Positions 33,993 to 43,100 of a DNA stretch of 64,000 bases are shown piece by piece. Below the pieces are notes generated by a model, which made no database searches, had not been told where the DNA came from, and was given only the letters and a program-made list of their open reading frames with translations. Numbering within the stretch: the first letter of the stretch is position 1; every line of letters starts with the position of its first letter. This DNA is from Anaeromusa acidaminophila DSM 3853. GTDB taxonomy: Bacteria > Bacillota > Negativicutes > Anaeromusales > Anaeromusaceae. The stretch is from positions 102,340 through 166,339 of the forward strand of contig NZ_KB894587.1 in assembly GCF_000374545.1 (NCBI RefSeq), given 5' to 3'. The position numbers and the translations under genes were made by a program.

Positions 33993-34031
33993 AAAAATGC
34001 CGTTCAGGAACGCTTCCTGAACGGCATTTTT
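33993..34031. terminator. Bidirectional terminator, 18-base perfect stem
   Basis: AAAAATGCCGTTCAGGAA and its exact complement with a 3-base loop, T-rich on both sides, between convergent genes. Confidence 0.93.
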
Positions 34032-34039
34032 GTATTTTA

Positions 34040-35440
34040 TTACATAGACTCCGTACGCTTTATCGGCGCTGCTTCCGCCATAGGCACCACTCGCTTATGA
34101 ATGCCAAAAGCGTAATAACATCCTGTCACTACTGCACAAAAGCCGGCGCCAACCATCAAGGACGCCTGCGTATCTTCATTAAACCACATACCTACCAATA
34201 CAAGACAGAGAAAAACAATCATCACGTAATTGCTGACCGGGTACAAAGGAGACTTAAAGGGATGGCTCCCCATCTCTTTCTCCCAGCGCTTACGAAATTT
34301 AATCTGGCTAATCCCCAGTACAAACCAGGGTATCATTCCCGGCAAAATGCTAGCGCTGTAAATATATACAAACAATTTCGAGTTCGGATACAAGTAGTTA
34401 AGCAGCACGCCAAGCAGCAAGCAGGCAATTGTCACTTTAATGCTGTTGCTTGGCACGCCGCTAGCGGATACTTTGCCGAAATATTTAGGAGCTTGACCAT
34501 TCTCCGCTAACGTATACAGCATGCGGCCAGCACTGTAAATACCGCTGTTGCAGCCGGACATAGCTGCAGTTAAGACAACAAAGTTGATAATGCCGGCAGC
34601 CGCCGCAATACCCACCTTAGCAAAGGTCATCACAAAAGGACTGCCAATGCTGCCGATTTGATTCCATGGATATACCGCAAGAATAACGAAAATAGCGCCA
34701 ATATAGAAAATCAAGATACGCCAGATAATATTTTTCGTAGCTTTACGCAAGGTCTGCTGCGGATTTTCCGCTTCCCCCGCGGTAATGCCCACAAGTTCTA
34801 CGCCTTGATATGCTGCCGTTACCAGGCAAAGAGCAAATAGAAATCCTTCTAAACCGCCCGTAAAGAAACCGCCATTGCTATATAGATTATCAATCCCAAC
34901 CGGAATGCCATGATTACCAAAACCAAAGAAAATAATACCGACGCCGACTACCAGCATAGCTACAATGGTAGCTACTTTAATCAACGCAAACCAAAACTCA
35001 AATTCGCCATAATACTTAACCGCCGCCATATTAGCGGATGCCACCAACGCTACCCCCAGCAGCGCAGGCAGCCATTGCGGCAGATCTGGAAACCAATAAT
35101 TCATATAAATACCGATCGCCGTTACCTCGGACATACCGACAGTCACCCATAAAAACCAATAGCACCAGGCCGTCAGATAGCCCGCCCAGGGGCTGATATA
35201 CTTATGCGCATACGTCGCAAAAGAACCCGTCACCGGCTCTAAGTACAGCATTTCCCCCATGATGCGCATCACAAAAAACATAACGATCCCTGCTAACGCA
35301 TATGCCAGCAAAACGGACGGTCCCGCCCACTTAATTGTGCTGGCCGAACCCATGAACAACCCTACGCCAATCGTCCCGCCCAACGCAATTAATTCAATAT
35401 GCCGGGCTTTGAGACCACGAGTTAATTGTTTTTCTTCCAT
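34040..35440 (-). CDS. Amino acid permease (APC superfamily, AAT family)
   Basis: 466 residues with 12 expected membrane helices. The start of helix 1, [19 protein letters not shown], is the consensus APC/AAT substrate-binding break, and [11 protein letters not shown] matches the conserved family loop. Relatives carry proline, histidine, GABA, serine or threonine. As the last gene of the ridA - threonine dehydratase operon it most likely imports threonine or serine (inferred). The ATG at 35440 has AGGGAGG upstream; an earlier in-frame ATG (35479) overlaps the end of the dehydratase gene. Confidence 0.9.
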   Translation of the reverse strand: MEEKQLTRGLKARHIELIALGGTIGVGLFMGSASTIKWAGPSVLLAYALAGIVMFFVMRIMGEMLYLEPVTGSFATYAHKYISPWAGYLTAWCYWFLWVTVGMSEVTAIGIYMNYWFPDLPQWLPALLGVALVASANMAAVKYYGEFEFWFALIKVATIVAMLVVGVGIIFFGFGNHGIPVGIDNLYSNGGFFTGGLEGFLFALCLVTAAYQGVELVGITAGEAENPQQTLRKATKNIIWRILIFYIGAIFVILAVYPWNQIGSIGSPFVMTFAKVGIAAAAGIINFVVLTAAMSGCNSGIYSAGRMLYTLAENGQAPKYFGKVSASGVPSNSIKVTIACLLLGVLLNYLYPNSKLFVYIYSASILPGMIPWFVLGISQIKFRKRWEKEMGSHPFKSPLYPVSNYVMIVFLCLVLVGMWFNEDTQASLMVGAGFCAVVTGCYYAFGIHKRVVPMAEAAPIKRTESM

Positions 35441-35475
35441 GGTTTGCCTCCCTTCTACTCTAGGAACCCGCTGAT

Positions 35476-36687
35476 TCAACGAATATTAACGTGATATTGA
35501 TGTTCTTCCATACGCTCCCGTATGTCTTGGATATGCTGATCATCCGCCGTCTCTAATTCCAGCTCCACCGTAACTGCGCCTAATTCGACATCCGGTGTTT
35601 CTCGTTTGTGCGTTACCGCCAATACATTAGCCCCAGTATCCGCCGTTAGCTGCAACAGCTTCCACAGCGAACCAGGACGATCCGGTATGACCGTATCAAA
35701 GACAACTTTTCTGCCCGATTTGGCCATGCCTTTGTTGATAATGCGCGACATCATATTCACGTCAATGTTGCCGCCGCTGACTACCGCTGCAATATTGCAA
35801 TTCTTATATTCCGGCAGTCGATTCATCACAGCCGCCACGGCGGCGGCGCCAGCGCCTTCGGATACGGTTTTAATCCGCTCCAGCATCAACAAAATAGCAT
35901 TGGCAATCTCTTCATCGTCCACTGTCACAATTTCATCCACATACTGACTTACCAAGCCAAAGGTCACATCTCCGGGGGTTTTCACCGCAATACCATCAGC
36001 AATCGTTGGGCGACCGGCGCAGGTGCATACACAGCGTTTCGCAACCGCTTCCGCCATAGATGGCATATTTTTCGTCTGTACGCCAATTACTTTCACATTG
36101 GGTTTCAGGCTTTTTACTGCTACGGCAATCCCCGCGATCAAACCACCTCCTCCAATTGGTACCACTATGGCATCCACTTCCGGCAGGTCTTCCAAAATTT
36201 CCAGCCCAATAGTTCCCTGCCCGGCAATGACCAAGGGATCATTAAAAGGATGCACAAATGTTAAGCCTTGTTCCTCCTGCAACCGTACCGCTTCCGCATA
36301 GGCTTCGTCATAAACGCTGCCATGAAGCACGACGGTAGCCCCGTAAGAGCGCGTTGCCTTCACTTTCGACAACGGCGCGTTTTTGGGCATCACAATGGTT
36401 GACGGCGCCTGATACAGCGTGGCTGCCAACGCCGTTCCCTGCGCATGATTTCCTGCGGAAGAAGCAATAATGCCTCGCTGACGTTCTTCATTCGACAAGT
36501 TTGCTACCTTGTTATAGGCTCCGCGAAGCTTGAAAGAACCGGTCCGCTGTTGGTTCTCCAGCTTCAGATACACTTTGTTTCCTGTAAGATCGCTCAAAGT
36601 ATTAGTATAGGCCAGCTCGGTCCTACATACAACTCCCGTTAAAGTTTTCCTAGCGTGTTCTATATCTTCCAGAGAAAGACATTTCAT
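35476..36687 (-). CDS. tdcB: Threonine ammonia-lyase (threonine/serine dehydratase)
   Basis: 403 residues, PLP-dependent. The Schiff-base lysine is K53 in [10 protein letters not shown]; the PLP phosphate loop is [10 protein letters not shown]-terminal ACT-type domain (residues about 325-403) makes it longer than E. coli TdcB (329) and shorter than IlvA (514), matching the catabolic/ACT type common in Firmicutes. It turns L-threonine into 2-oxobutyrate and L-serine into pyruvate, plus ammonia. The ATG at 36687 follows GGGGAGAT. It sits between ridA and an amino acid permease in one operon. The exact name (tdcB versus ilvA) is a judgement. Confidence 0.92.
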   Translation of the reverse strand: MKCLSLEDIEHARKTLTGVVCRTELAYTNTLSDLTGNKVYLKLENQQRTGSFKLRGAYNKVANLSNEERQRGIIASSAGNHAQGTALAATLYQAPSTIVMPKNAPLSKVKATRSYGATVVLHGSVYDEAYAEAVRLQEEQGLTFVHPFNDPLVIAGQGTIGLEILEDLPEVDAIVVPIGGGGLIAGIAVAVKSLKPNVKVIGVQTKNMPSMAEAVAKRCVCTCAGRPTIADGIAVKTPGDVTFGLVSQYVDEIVTVDDEEIANAILLMLERIKTVSEGAGAAAVAAVMNRLPEYKNCNIAAVVSGGNIDVNMMSRIINKGMAKSGRKVVFDTVIPDRPGSLWKLLQLTADTGANVLAVTHKRETPDVELGAVTVELELETADDQHIQDIRERMEEHQYHVNIR

Positions 36688-36704
36688 GAAAATCTCCCCT
36701 TTTC

Positions 36705-37094
36705 TCAATTGTTGCTATTTTGAAACGCCACTAGCTCAATTTCCACCAAAGCGCCTTTAGGAAGCTCCGCCACCGCCACGCAAGAACGCGCCGGCAGATT
36801 CGTGTGAAAATAGCGTCCATACACTTCATTAACAGCTGCAAAATGTTCCATAGAAGTTAAAAATACGGTTGTTTTCACCACATCGTCAAAGCCCATATTC
36901 GCAGCCAACAGCACTTGCTTTAAATTTTCCAAAACTTGCGTGGCCTGCTCTTGAATCGAGCCGGAAACAAAATTCCCTGTTTTAGGATCTAATGGAATTT
37001 GCCCGGATGTAAATAGAAAACCCCCTGCTTTTTGGGCCTGCGAATAAGGCCCAATCGCTGCCGGCGCTTCTTTTGTTGCAATTACTTTGTTCAT
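36705..37094 (-). CDS. ridA: RidA family 2-iminobutanoate/2-iminopropanoate deaminase
   Basis: 129 residues, typical RidA/YjgF trimer subunit. IGPYSQA near the N-terminus and NLPARSCVAVAELPKGALVEIE near the C-terminus hold the substrate-binding arginine and glutamate. It hydrolyses the reactive enamine/imine released by serine/threonine dehydratase, and the next gene is that dehydratase (18 bases away), so the pairing is functionally coherent. First gene of the ridA-tdcB-permease operon; a long palindrome in its leader (37231-37254) is a probable operator. Confidence 0.95.
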   Translation of the reverse strand: MNKVIATKEAPAAIGPYSQAQKAGGFLFTSGQIPLDPKTGNFVSGSIQEQATQVLENLKQVLLAANMGFDDVVKTTVFLTSMEHFAAVNEVYGRYFHTNLPARSCVAVAELPKGALVEIELVAFQNSNN

Positions 37095-37230
37095 GATAAT
37101 TCCTCCTCATTTCTCTATCATGCAAGCGAAACAAATTTACTCCCCCGCACCAAGCAGGTTCTGCTAAGCTTCGCAAACACTCTATGTTACATTTTTAGCG
37201 AAGGTCAATCATTTCTTGATCTTTTTAGTA

Positions 37231-37254
37231 AAATTATTATCACGATAATAATTT
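37231..37254. promoter_or_regulatory. Operator-like palindrome upstream of the ridA operon
   Basis: AAATTATTATC (37231-37241) and GATAATAATTT (37244-37254), exact complements around AC. It lies about 140 bases before ridA. A related sequence, CATCGTGATAATTTTTTATT, occurs upstream of the neighbouring regulator at 38049. Confidence 0.55.
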
Positions 37255-37270
37255 TTTACTAGTCAGTCTC

Positions 37271-37303
37271 AAAAAAGATTGCAACAACCTGAGCTGCTGC
37301 AAT
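37271..37303 (-). terminator. Terminator of the YheO-like regulator gene
   Basis: ATTGCAACAAC/GCTGCTGCAAT stem, mismatches become G-U pairs on the minus strand, then TTTTTT. Confidence 0.8.
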
Positions 37304-37312
37304 ATACTTCTT

Positions 37313-37981
37313 CTACTTTGCTGATAAATACCGATAAATCGTACTTTCTGAAGTCTGCAACGCTGCCGCCACCTTAGAAATAGCGCCTTTTATCTTGAAA
37401 ATTCCATTGGCGTTTAACTGTTGTACAATCGAAATTTTTTCTTCGCTGGACATTCTCTCCACCGGCAATTCGTACCCTGCTACAATTTTATCGATAGCCG
37501 CATCCACAACTTTTTCGACGGATGTGCTCAGCGATTCCACGACTTCTTCGCTTTCACACACCGGAACAACTGCTGCCGGAGCATGCGCCTGCAATACCTG
37601 CATTAACTGGTCTGTCAAATTCTTCATCATGGCCGTCTCCGGAGCATGCACTAAGTTGACGCACAGCATACCAATAAGTTCGCCTGCCATATCCTTAATA
37701 AAGAAAGTTGAAGAGCGAACTTTTTCGCCGCTGGCGGTACATCCTAAATAATTAATCACCGCACTGCGTTCGCGATATACTTTACGTTCCAAGAATTCCA
37801 GCCCCAAATCCGTTAAGGGACAGCCGATCTGCCGCCCGCTGATATAGCCATTACGAATGGCCACTACCGAATTTTCCACATCCTGTACATCATGTAAAAT
37901 AACCTCACAATGAGGCCCCACAATATCCGCCATAAAATCCACTAACGGAATAAAAACCTTTAGTAATTGATTCTGCCCCAT
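37313..37981 (-). CDS. YheO/DauR-type PAS and helix-turn-helix regulator
   Basis: 222 residues. N-terminal YheO-like PAS domain (VDFMADIVGPHCEVILHDVQD, residues about 13-33, characteristic), then a linker and a C-terminal helix-turn-helix (AISKVAAALQTSESTIYRYLS). DauR and relatives sense amino-acid-related ligands and control their catabolic operons. It is placed just upstream of ridA-tdcB-permease, on the same strand but with its own terminator, and similar operator-like sequences lie in both leaders, so it is the probable regulator of that operon and of itself (inferred). GGAGGCG precedes the ATG. Confidence 0.85.
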   Translation of the reverse strand: MGQNQLLKVFIPLVDFMADIVGPHCEVILHDVQDVENSVVAIRNGYISGRQIGCPLTDLGLEFLERKVYRERSAVINYLGCTASGEKVRSSTFFIKDMAGELIGMLCVNLVHAPETAMMKNLTDQLMQVLQAHAPAAVVPVCESEEVVESLSTSVEKVVDAAIDKIVAGYELPVERMSSEEKISIVQQLNANGIFKIKGAISKVAAALQTSESTIYRYLSAK

Positions 37982-38048
37982 GAACGCCTCCAGAAAATTT
38001 TCTTTATTCCGTCTATATTATTCTTGCTCATTTGCTAATTTCCTTCTC

Positions 38049-38068
38049 ATCGTGATAATTTTTTATTA
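38049..38068. promoter_or_regulatory. Operator-like half site upstream of the YheO-like gene
   Basis: CATCGTGATAATTTTTTATT resembles one half of the ridA palindrome plus its AT-rich flank. It sits about 70 bases before the regulator start in the 372-base gap 37982-38353; two hairpins fill most of the rest. Confidence 0.35.
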
Positions 38069-38129
38069 AATTTGAAAAATTTTTATTATAGCTGCATGGG
38101 TGCCGCTGCCTAATACTCTCTCCCTCAAA

Positions 38130-38169
38130 GAAAGAGAACCCCCAGCGCCTGCACTGAAGGTTCTCTTTC
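38130..38169 (-). terminator. Second hairpin in the gap between pcp and the YheO-like gene
   Basis: GAAAGAGAACC (38130-38140) pairs with GGTTCTCTTTC (38159-38169); TTTCTTT follows on the minus strand. Possibly a backup terminator for pcp. Confidence 0.6.
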
Positions 38170-38221
38170 CTAATCGCTCATTTCATCCAACTTAGTTAAC
38201 AAGCTCACTTATAAATCGAAT

Positions 38222-38276
38222 AAATAAAGTAAAATGCCCTTCGGAAACCATTTCCGAAGGGCATTTTACTTTATTT
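38222..38276. terminator. Terminator of pcp with 26-base perfect arms
   Basis: Arms 38222-38247 and 38251-38276 are exact complements with a 3-base loop. Core CCCTTCGG/CCGAAGGG, outer part A/T-rich. Confidence 0.88.
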
Positions 38277-38353
38277 ACCGCATATCCTTTACCTTACCAT
38301 TACGGCCTCCGCCCTAATGGCAAATTCTTTTGACTGCCTATGCCTCAAAAAAC

Positions 38354-38998
38354 TCAACAAATTGTACCGCCAATATGGGCTTCATCTTCTTTTGTCGTCA
38401 CCGCCACTTCTACGATGCGCCGCAAACCCTTTGTCACGATTTCCAGAGACATGCTGGGCTGTCCTGGCAGTTTGGCCGCTTGCGCCGGCAAATAGGGAAT
38501 GTGAATGAAACCGCCCCGGCGAATATTTCCTTCCTGCTGTAAATAATGCATTAAGCCGTAAAAAACATGATTGCACACAAAGGTCCCTGCTGTATTGGAC
38601 ACACTGGCGGGAATGCCGTCTTCTCGCAAAACAGCTACTATTTTCTTGATTGGCAAGGTAGACCAATACGCCGCCGGCCCGTCGGCAACAACCGCTTCAT
38701 CTACCGCCTGGTTGCCGTCGTTGTCCGGAATTCGGAAGTCATCCACATTAATCGCTATGCGTTCCGGCGTAATATCCGTACGCCCTCCAGCCTGACCTAC
38801 AGCAATCACAACATCTGGCTGCACTTCCCGGATCGCCTTCACAATCGCTTCGAGCGCTTTGACGCGCACCGTAGGTATCTCTCGCGTCACCACGTGCGCT
38901 TCGGCAATAACAACTCCGTCCAGCATTTTAACCGCTTCCAACGCTGGGTTGACCGTTTCACCGCCAAACGGATCAAAACCTGTTAACAAGATCTTCAT
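38354..38998 (-). CDS. pcp: Pyroglutamyl-peptidase I
   Basis: 214 residues, cysteine peptidase C15. It removes N-terminal pyroglutamate from peptides in the cytoplasm. Catalytic E79 (PERIAIN), C142 (GTFVCNHVFY) and H166 (FIHIPYLP) are all in place. The ATG overlaps the stop of the upstream symporter gene by four bases (ATGA), so the two are translationally coupled; the pair suggests uptake plus use of pyroglutamyl peptides or pyroglutamate. Confidence 0.96.
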   Translation of the reverse strand: MKILLTGFDPFGGETVNPALEAVKMLDGVVIAEAHVVTREIPTVRVKALEAIVKAIREVQPDVVIAVGQAGGRTDITPERIAINVDDFRIPDNDGNQAVDEAVVADGPAAYWSTLPIKKIVAVLREDGIPASVSNTAGTFVCNHVFYGLMHYLQQEGNIRRGGFIHIPYLPAQAAKLPGQPSMSLEIVTKGLRRIVEVAVTTKEDEAHIGGTIC

Positions 38999-40437
38999 CT
39001 GCTAATCCCCCCTATTTTTCTGCTTTCTTTAGCCGGCGCCACATACATAACCGCCGCCATGACAACCAGCGTCAATAAAATCCCTGTCGATTGCGCGTTC
39101 AAAATCCAAATTCCTTTACCAGCATTGCCGAATTGCAGCGCCACCGTAGAAACGATCCCAATGCCAGCCGATAAAAAAGCCGCCAGCGTACTGGGCCTCC
39201 TTGAAAACAGGCCAAACAACAAAGGCGCCGTCAGAGACACCGACATGAGCGAATAAAAAATAGACAAGGCTGAAATAACATTGGGCAGCAAAATTGCTAA
39301 GCCCACGCCTACCGTTCCCGCCGCCAGCGTAACCAAGCGACTGCGTCGCAACAGCTCCTCATCTGCGATGTCCGGATTAATAAATGTTTTATACAGATCT
39401 TTAGTAAAAGAAGACGTAATCATATACAGTACCGCATCTGCCGCGCTCACTTCCGCCGAAAAAATCGCCGCTAACGCCAAAGCGGAAGCCCAAAAAGGCA
39501 TACATTCCTTCATCACAATAGGCAAAGCCAAGTCCCGTTCCACAAGGCCTGGCGCTACAACGGAAGCCGCCATGCCCAAAATGGCAGGAATCAGCGCAAA
39601 GCCTAACATCACCAGACCGCAAAATGCCGTACTTTTGCGAACTGTACTTTCATCTCTGGCTCCGTAAATTTTCCCAATCAGTCCTGGAGAAATGAAAAAA
39701 GACGGCGTCAACATCAGAAAAAAGCCCACAATCGTAGTTACCCCTGCGCCGTCTAAGTTAAAATACGCAGCAACCAAATCAGGGTCACCTAGTCTTTGCA
39801 TCACTTGCGCTTCCAGACCGTTCCACCCGCCAATAAAGTTCATAACTAAAGGTACGGCAACAAAAAAGCCAACTAATTTTACCGTTGCTTCCAATGCATT
39901 AACATATGCCGCTGAAACCAAGCCCCCAGCGCCAAAATAAAGCACAACCACGGCGGCGCCAATCAAAATACCTGTCGTCTTGCTCACATCTGCGACAACC
40001 GATAAAATCCAGGCTATGCCCATCAGCTGCCCTGCAAAAATAGCAATGGTCCCCACCGCCATCAGCAACGAAATTAAGCCGCGAAAATTCCGATGATACC
40101 GAAACTCCAGATAATCCCCCAGTGTGTAAAATTGATGTTCTTTGGCCAGACGCCAAATAGCGGGTCCCACCCAAAAGGCTAAAATGAACGTCCCCAATGC
40201 CGAAGCCACAATCCACCACATAGCAGAAATCCCGAACTTGTAACCTAGTCCGGCGACGCCAACGGTAGAACCGGCGCCAATATTGGGCGCAATTAAGGTA
40301 ATAAAAAGAAGCAGCGTCCCAAAATTGCGACCTCCAACAAAAAAATCGGCTGAACCTTTTACTCTTCTGGTCATAAAAAAACCAATAGCAATCAACAACA
40401 GTGAATATAGCGCAATAACCCAAACGTACCCATTCAT
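38995..40437 (-). CDS. Sodium:solute symporter (SSS family)
   Basis: 480 residues with about 13 membrane helices. FVGGRNFG near residue 35 and the YTLGDYLEFRY stretch are SSS/PutP-type marks, and ISPGLIGKIYGA and AEVSAADAVLYMI match later helices. The family imports proline, pantothenate, sugars or amino acids with Na+. The substrate cannot be read off; linkage to pcp makes pyroglutamate/5-oxoproline or a related amino acid plausible. AAGGAGGCG precedes the ATG at 40437. Confidence 0.9.
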   Translation of the reverse strand: MNGYVWVIALYSLLLIAIGFFMTRRVKGSADFFVGGRNFGTLLLFITLIAPNIGAGSTVGVAGLGYKFGISAMWWIVASALGTFILAFWVGPAIWRLAKEHQFYTLGDYLEFRYHRNFRGLISLLMAVGTIAIFAGQLMGIAWILSVVADVSKTTGILIGAAVVVLYFGAGGLVSAAYVNALEATVKLVGFFVAVPLVMNFIGGWNGLEAQVMQRLGDPDLVAAYFNLDGAGVTTIVGFFLMLTPSFFISPGLIGKIYGARDESTVRKSTAFCGLVMLGFALIPAILGMAASVVAPGLVERDLALPIVMKECMPFWASALALAAIFSAEVSAADAVLYMITSSFTKDLYKTFINPDIADEELLRRSRLVTLAAGTVGVGLAILLPNVISALSIFYSLMSVSLTAPLLFGLFSRRPSTLAAFLSAGIGIVSTVALQFGNAGKGIWILNAQSTGILLTLVVMAAVMYVAPAKESRKIGGISR

Positions 40438-40461
40438 GTGGCGCCTCCTTCAAGTATTTGC

Positions 40462-40491
40462 AAAAAAAGGATTTGCTGCGTCAGCAAATCC
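40462..40491 (-). terminator. Terminator of the ferredoxin-nitroreductase gene
   Basis: GGATTTGCTG/CAGCAAATCC, 3-base loop, followed on the minus strand by seven T. Confidence 0.9.
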
Positions 40492-40580
40492 CCTTACTGA
40501 ATTTCCTTTATTATAGCATTTGAAAGGCGAGGATTGAATAAATCCCCTGACAAAATGCGCTTCTGAACCCAAGACAACCT

Positions 40581-41486
40581 TCACCAATAATTCACTTGAG
40601 CAAAAGTTCGCTTGATCCCCCGCAAGTATTGCACCTGAGGATACCCAAAGATGACCATCAGTCCGTCCTTGCGATTAGGTAAAATGCCATATTTTTTCTG
40701 CAGCGCCGGTGCATGGCGCAGCATAGGAGCCACTGTGCCAATCATACAGGTTCCCAGACCTAAAGCTTCACCGGCCAACATAGCGTACGTTGCGGCAACG
40801 GAAGCATCCGCCGGATCGGAGTAGGCAGAGTTCTGAAACAACATCGCCAATGGCGCGCCATATAGAATAGCATCCTGCCCTTGCTCTTTGGCAGTTATTG
40901 CCTGCGCAAGGAGCGGCTGCATAAAATCCTCCATCATTTCCGCCGTCTCCTTGCTTATGAACGGACGCAGCAACCAGGAAATCGGCGGCGCAAACAGCCA
41001 ACGGCGCTTTTCCATGAACTCAACAAAATCAAAAGCAAATTCCCTGACTTTTTCTCTGCCGCGCAGAATCAGCACACTCACATCCGAAGGAGGCAATCCC
41101 ATAGGAGCGGCAGATGCCGCTGCCAAAATCTTTTCTACAGTCTCTTCGACTACCTCGCGCTCCAAAAACAACCGTGTACTACGCCGTCGCAAAAACAAAG
41201 ATTGTAATTCTTCAAAACTACTCTGAGGAACCAGTTTGTCAAAAGAAATCCGGTCCTCTACTCGCAAAGTCCGCCCATACAAAGAAATGCAGTCTTGAGG
41301 ACATACCGCCAAACACTGACCGCAGCCAATGCATCCAAAACCTTGATCAGGCTGTATTGCCACCTTGCCGTTTTCCATCCGCAAGGTCATACCGCAAACT
41401 TTGACACAGAGACCGCACGCAATACAGCATTGTTCAGCAATAGATACTGACGCTTCTTCCGAGGTCCGGCTAGTGCGAACGGCCAT
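40581..41486 (-). CDS. Nitroreductase-family protein with N-terminal two-[4Fe-4S] ferredoxin domain
   Basis: 301 residues. Residues about 10-65 carry two ferredoxin clusters: CCIACGLCVKVCGM and CIGCGQCLAVCPQDC. The nitroreductase FMN fold follows, beginning with SLFLRRRSTRLF and ending near GYPQVQYLRG. Such fusions take electrons from the Fe-S domain to FMN and reduce nitro or related compounds; true substrate unknown. The ATG at 41486 follows AAGGAGGTG; a longer frame begins at 41519 without a site. Monocistronic. Confidence 0.88.
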   Translation of the reverse strand: MAVRTSRTSEEASVSIAEQCCIACGLCVKVCGMTLRMENGKVAIQPDQGFGCIGCGQCLAVCPQDCISLYGRTLRVEDRISFDKLVPQSSFEELQSLFLRRRSTRLFLEREVVEETVEKILAAASAAPMGLPPSDVSVLILRGREKVREFAFDFVEFMEKRRWLFAPPISWLLRPFISKETAEMMEDFMQPLLAQAITAKEQGQDAILYGAPLAMLFQNSAYSDPADASVAATYAMLAGEALGLGTCMIGTVAPMLRHAPALQKKYGILPNRKDGLMVIFGYPQVQYLRGIKRTFAQVNYW

Positions 41487-41680
41487 GCAGACACCTCCTT
41501 CATCGTTTTTGTTCTGCATTGATTTCTATTTTTTCATGATTTCGCCGTTTTTACAAAGTATCCTTCTAATTCCCTTCTTCACATCGGCTTAACTCGTCCC
41601 CGCCCTTGGCCCGCGAATAAAGGATTTTCTGCACCGCCCGCGAATTTCTATTTTCAAAGACGTAAAATAGGAGGCCTGCT

Positions 41681-42418
41681 ATGGATCTGAAAATCATTGG
41701 CTCTTCTCCATCCTTACAGTACATGGAGCTGCTCAAAATATCCTGGAAATTACTGCGCGAGCATTTTTCCTCCATTACAATTCTTGCCGCTGTAGGCGCC
41801 CTACCGGGAATCTATCTTATCCAAACCATGCCGGAAACAGCTTTGGAAAGCCCTCCTTTCCTTCTCATTTTGGCAGGCGCCCTAATCAGCATGTTATCTT
41901 ATATGAGTATTATTATTTTCATAGACGACGTCGTAGCTGATCGAGAGATTTCTTTGGCGCATATTTTCGAAAGAGCTTCCGCTCGCTTGCCCTTAGCCAT
42001 CACCACCGGTCTTCTTTGTCTACTGCGCCTTTTCGGTTGGTTTTTACTGCTTTTCATCCCAGGGATCATCAAATCAGTACGCTATTCTTTCTCACTTCAA
42101 GCTGTCGTCTTGCGGGAGAAAGCGCATGGCGAAGCCATTGATTACAGTATTAACCTAGTCCGCGGTTACTGGTGGAGCGTCGTCATTGCCGGCATTTGCA
42201 TTTCCTTGCCACAGTTTATTTTAAGTTTGCCTTTCGCCGCTTCACATCCAGCAAGCGGCTCTATAACATCACTTTTGCTAGGCATTATCCAAATCCTCAC
42301 CACGGCTTTTTGGTACGTTGGAGAAACGGTTCTCTTTCTAGCCTTAGAGCAGTTAAAACAACCGTCGGCGACAATACCGGCAATGCCACCGCCTCCTCCT
42401 ACTACAACCGTGGACTAA
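41681..42418 (+). CDS. Polytopic membrane protein of unknown function
   Basis: 245 residues with about six hydrophobic helices and a proline-rich C-terminal tail (PAMPPPPPTTTVD). The layout (short N-terminal soluble stretch, GGxLPG-less first helix, VRYSFSLQAVVLREKAHGEAIDYS before the last helices) resembles the glycerophosphodiesterase-type membrane domain/DUF975-like proteins, by eye only. TAGGAGGCC precedes the ATG. A long terminator follows. No function proposed. Confidence 0.6.
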   Translation: MDLKIIGSSPSLQYMELLKISWKLLREHFSSITILAAVGALPGIYLIQTMPETALESPPFLLILAGALISMLSYMSIIIFIDDVVADREISLAHIFERASARLPLAITTGLLCLLRLFGWFLLLFIPGIIKSVRYSFSLQAVVLREKAHGEAIDYSINLVRGYWWSVVIAGICISLPQFILSLPFAASHPASGSITSLLLGIIQILTTAFWYVGETVLFLALEQLKQPSATIPAMPPPPPTTTVD

Positions 42419-42454
42419 CCACTTCCCTTTTACTTATATTTTTCAATATACCGA

Positions 42455-42509
42455 ACAAAGCCTAAAAAACGGCAACCTTCGCTTGCAGTTTTTTAGGCTT
42501 TGTTTTTTT
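42455..42509 (+). terminator. Terminator after the membrane-protein gene
   Basis: ACAAAGCCTAAAAAAC pairs with GTTTTTTAGGCTTTGT (exact 16-base arms, loop of 17), then TTTTTT. Confidence 0.92.
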
Positions 42510-42637
42510 AACAATTTGTATGTTTTTCACCCGTAATATTACAACCATGTAATGTTTCCGTCACAATTCCGACACATTTTAGGAGTAAAATGAATTCATT
42601 GCATAAAGAATACAGCATTGGAAGGAAGTCTTAGCAA

Positions 42638-42940
42638 ATGCAATATCAAATTACAGAAACCAATTCTCAAACAACAATTGATTTGTCCGGCAAGCTATAT
42701 ATTCAAGATATTGAACAGCTCCGTTGCGACCTTGTACAATATCTCGAAAAAGGCTCCAAATGGTTAACAGTCAACCTTGCAGAGGTTACCTATATAGATA
42801 GTTCAGGCTTAAGTCTTTTCGTGATGCTTCACAAATGCGTCGAGCAGCTCCATGGAGGACTAACTCTGCTTGGCGCTCACGGCATGGTCAAAGAGATTTT
42901 TACGCGCACCCGTTTAGACAAGTTGCTAAAAGTTAGCTAA
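42638..42940 (+). CDS. STAS-domain anti-sigma factor antagonist
   Basis: 100 residues, a single STAS domain like SpoIIAA/RsbV. The phosphorylation site is DSSGLSLFV (D54, S55, S56, G57). Such proteins bind an anti-sigma factor when unphosphorylated. No partner kinase or sigma factor is adjacent; it stands alone between terminators, so its partner must be elsewhere. GGAAGGAAG precedes the ATG. Confidence 0.88.
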   Translation: MQYQITETNSQTTIDLSGKLYIQDIEQLRCDLVQYLEKGSKWLTVNLAEVTYIDSSGLSLFVMLHKCVEQLHGGLTLLGAHGMVKEIFTRTRLDKLLKVS

Positions 42941-43048
42941 TCTCTTCAGGATATGAAAACTCGTTTTTCAAAGCTGGCGACTAATAGCCCGTGAGGAAAA
43001 CTAGATATAAAGAGCTTCTGCCAACACTCTATTGCGTACATCCTCGTT

Positions 43049-43096
43049 AAAAGAAACTGCGAAAAACTTGTAACCAAGTTTTTCGCAGTTTCTTTT
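43049..43096. terminator. Bidirectional terminator with 22-base perfect arms
   Basis: Arms 43049-43070 and 43075-43096 are exact complements with loop TAAC. Ends the long minus-strand operon and possibly the STAS gene. The 108 bases between the STAS stop and this hairpin hold nothing I can name. Confidence 0.92.
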
Positions 43097-43100
43097 GCTT

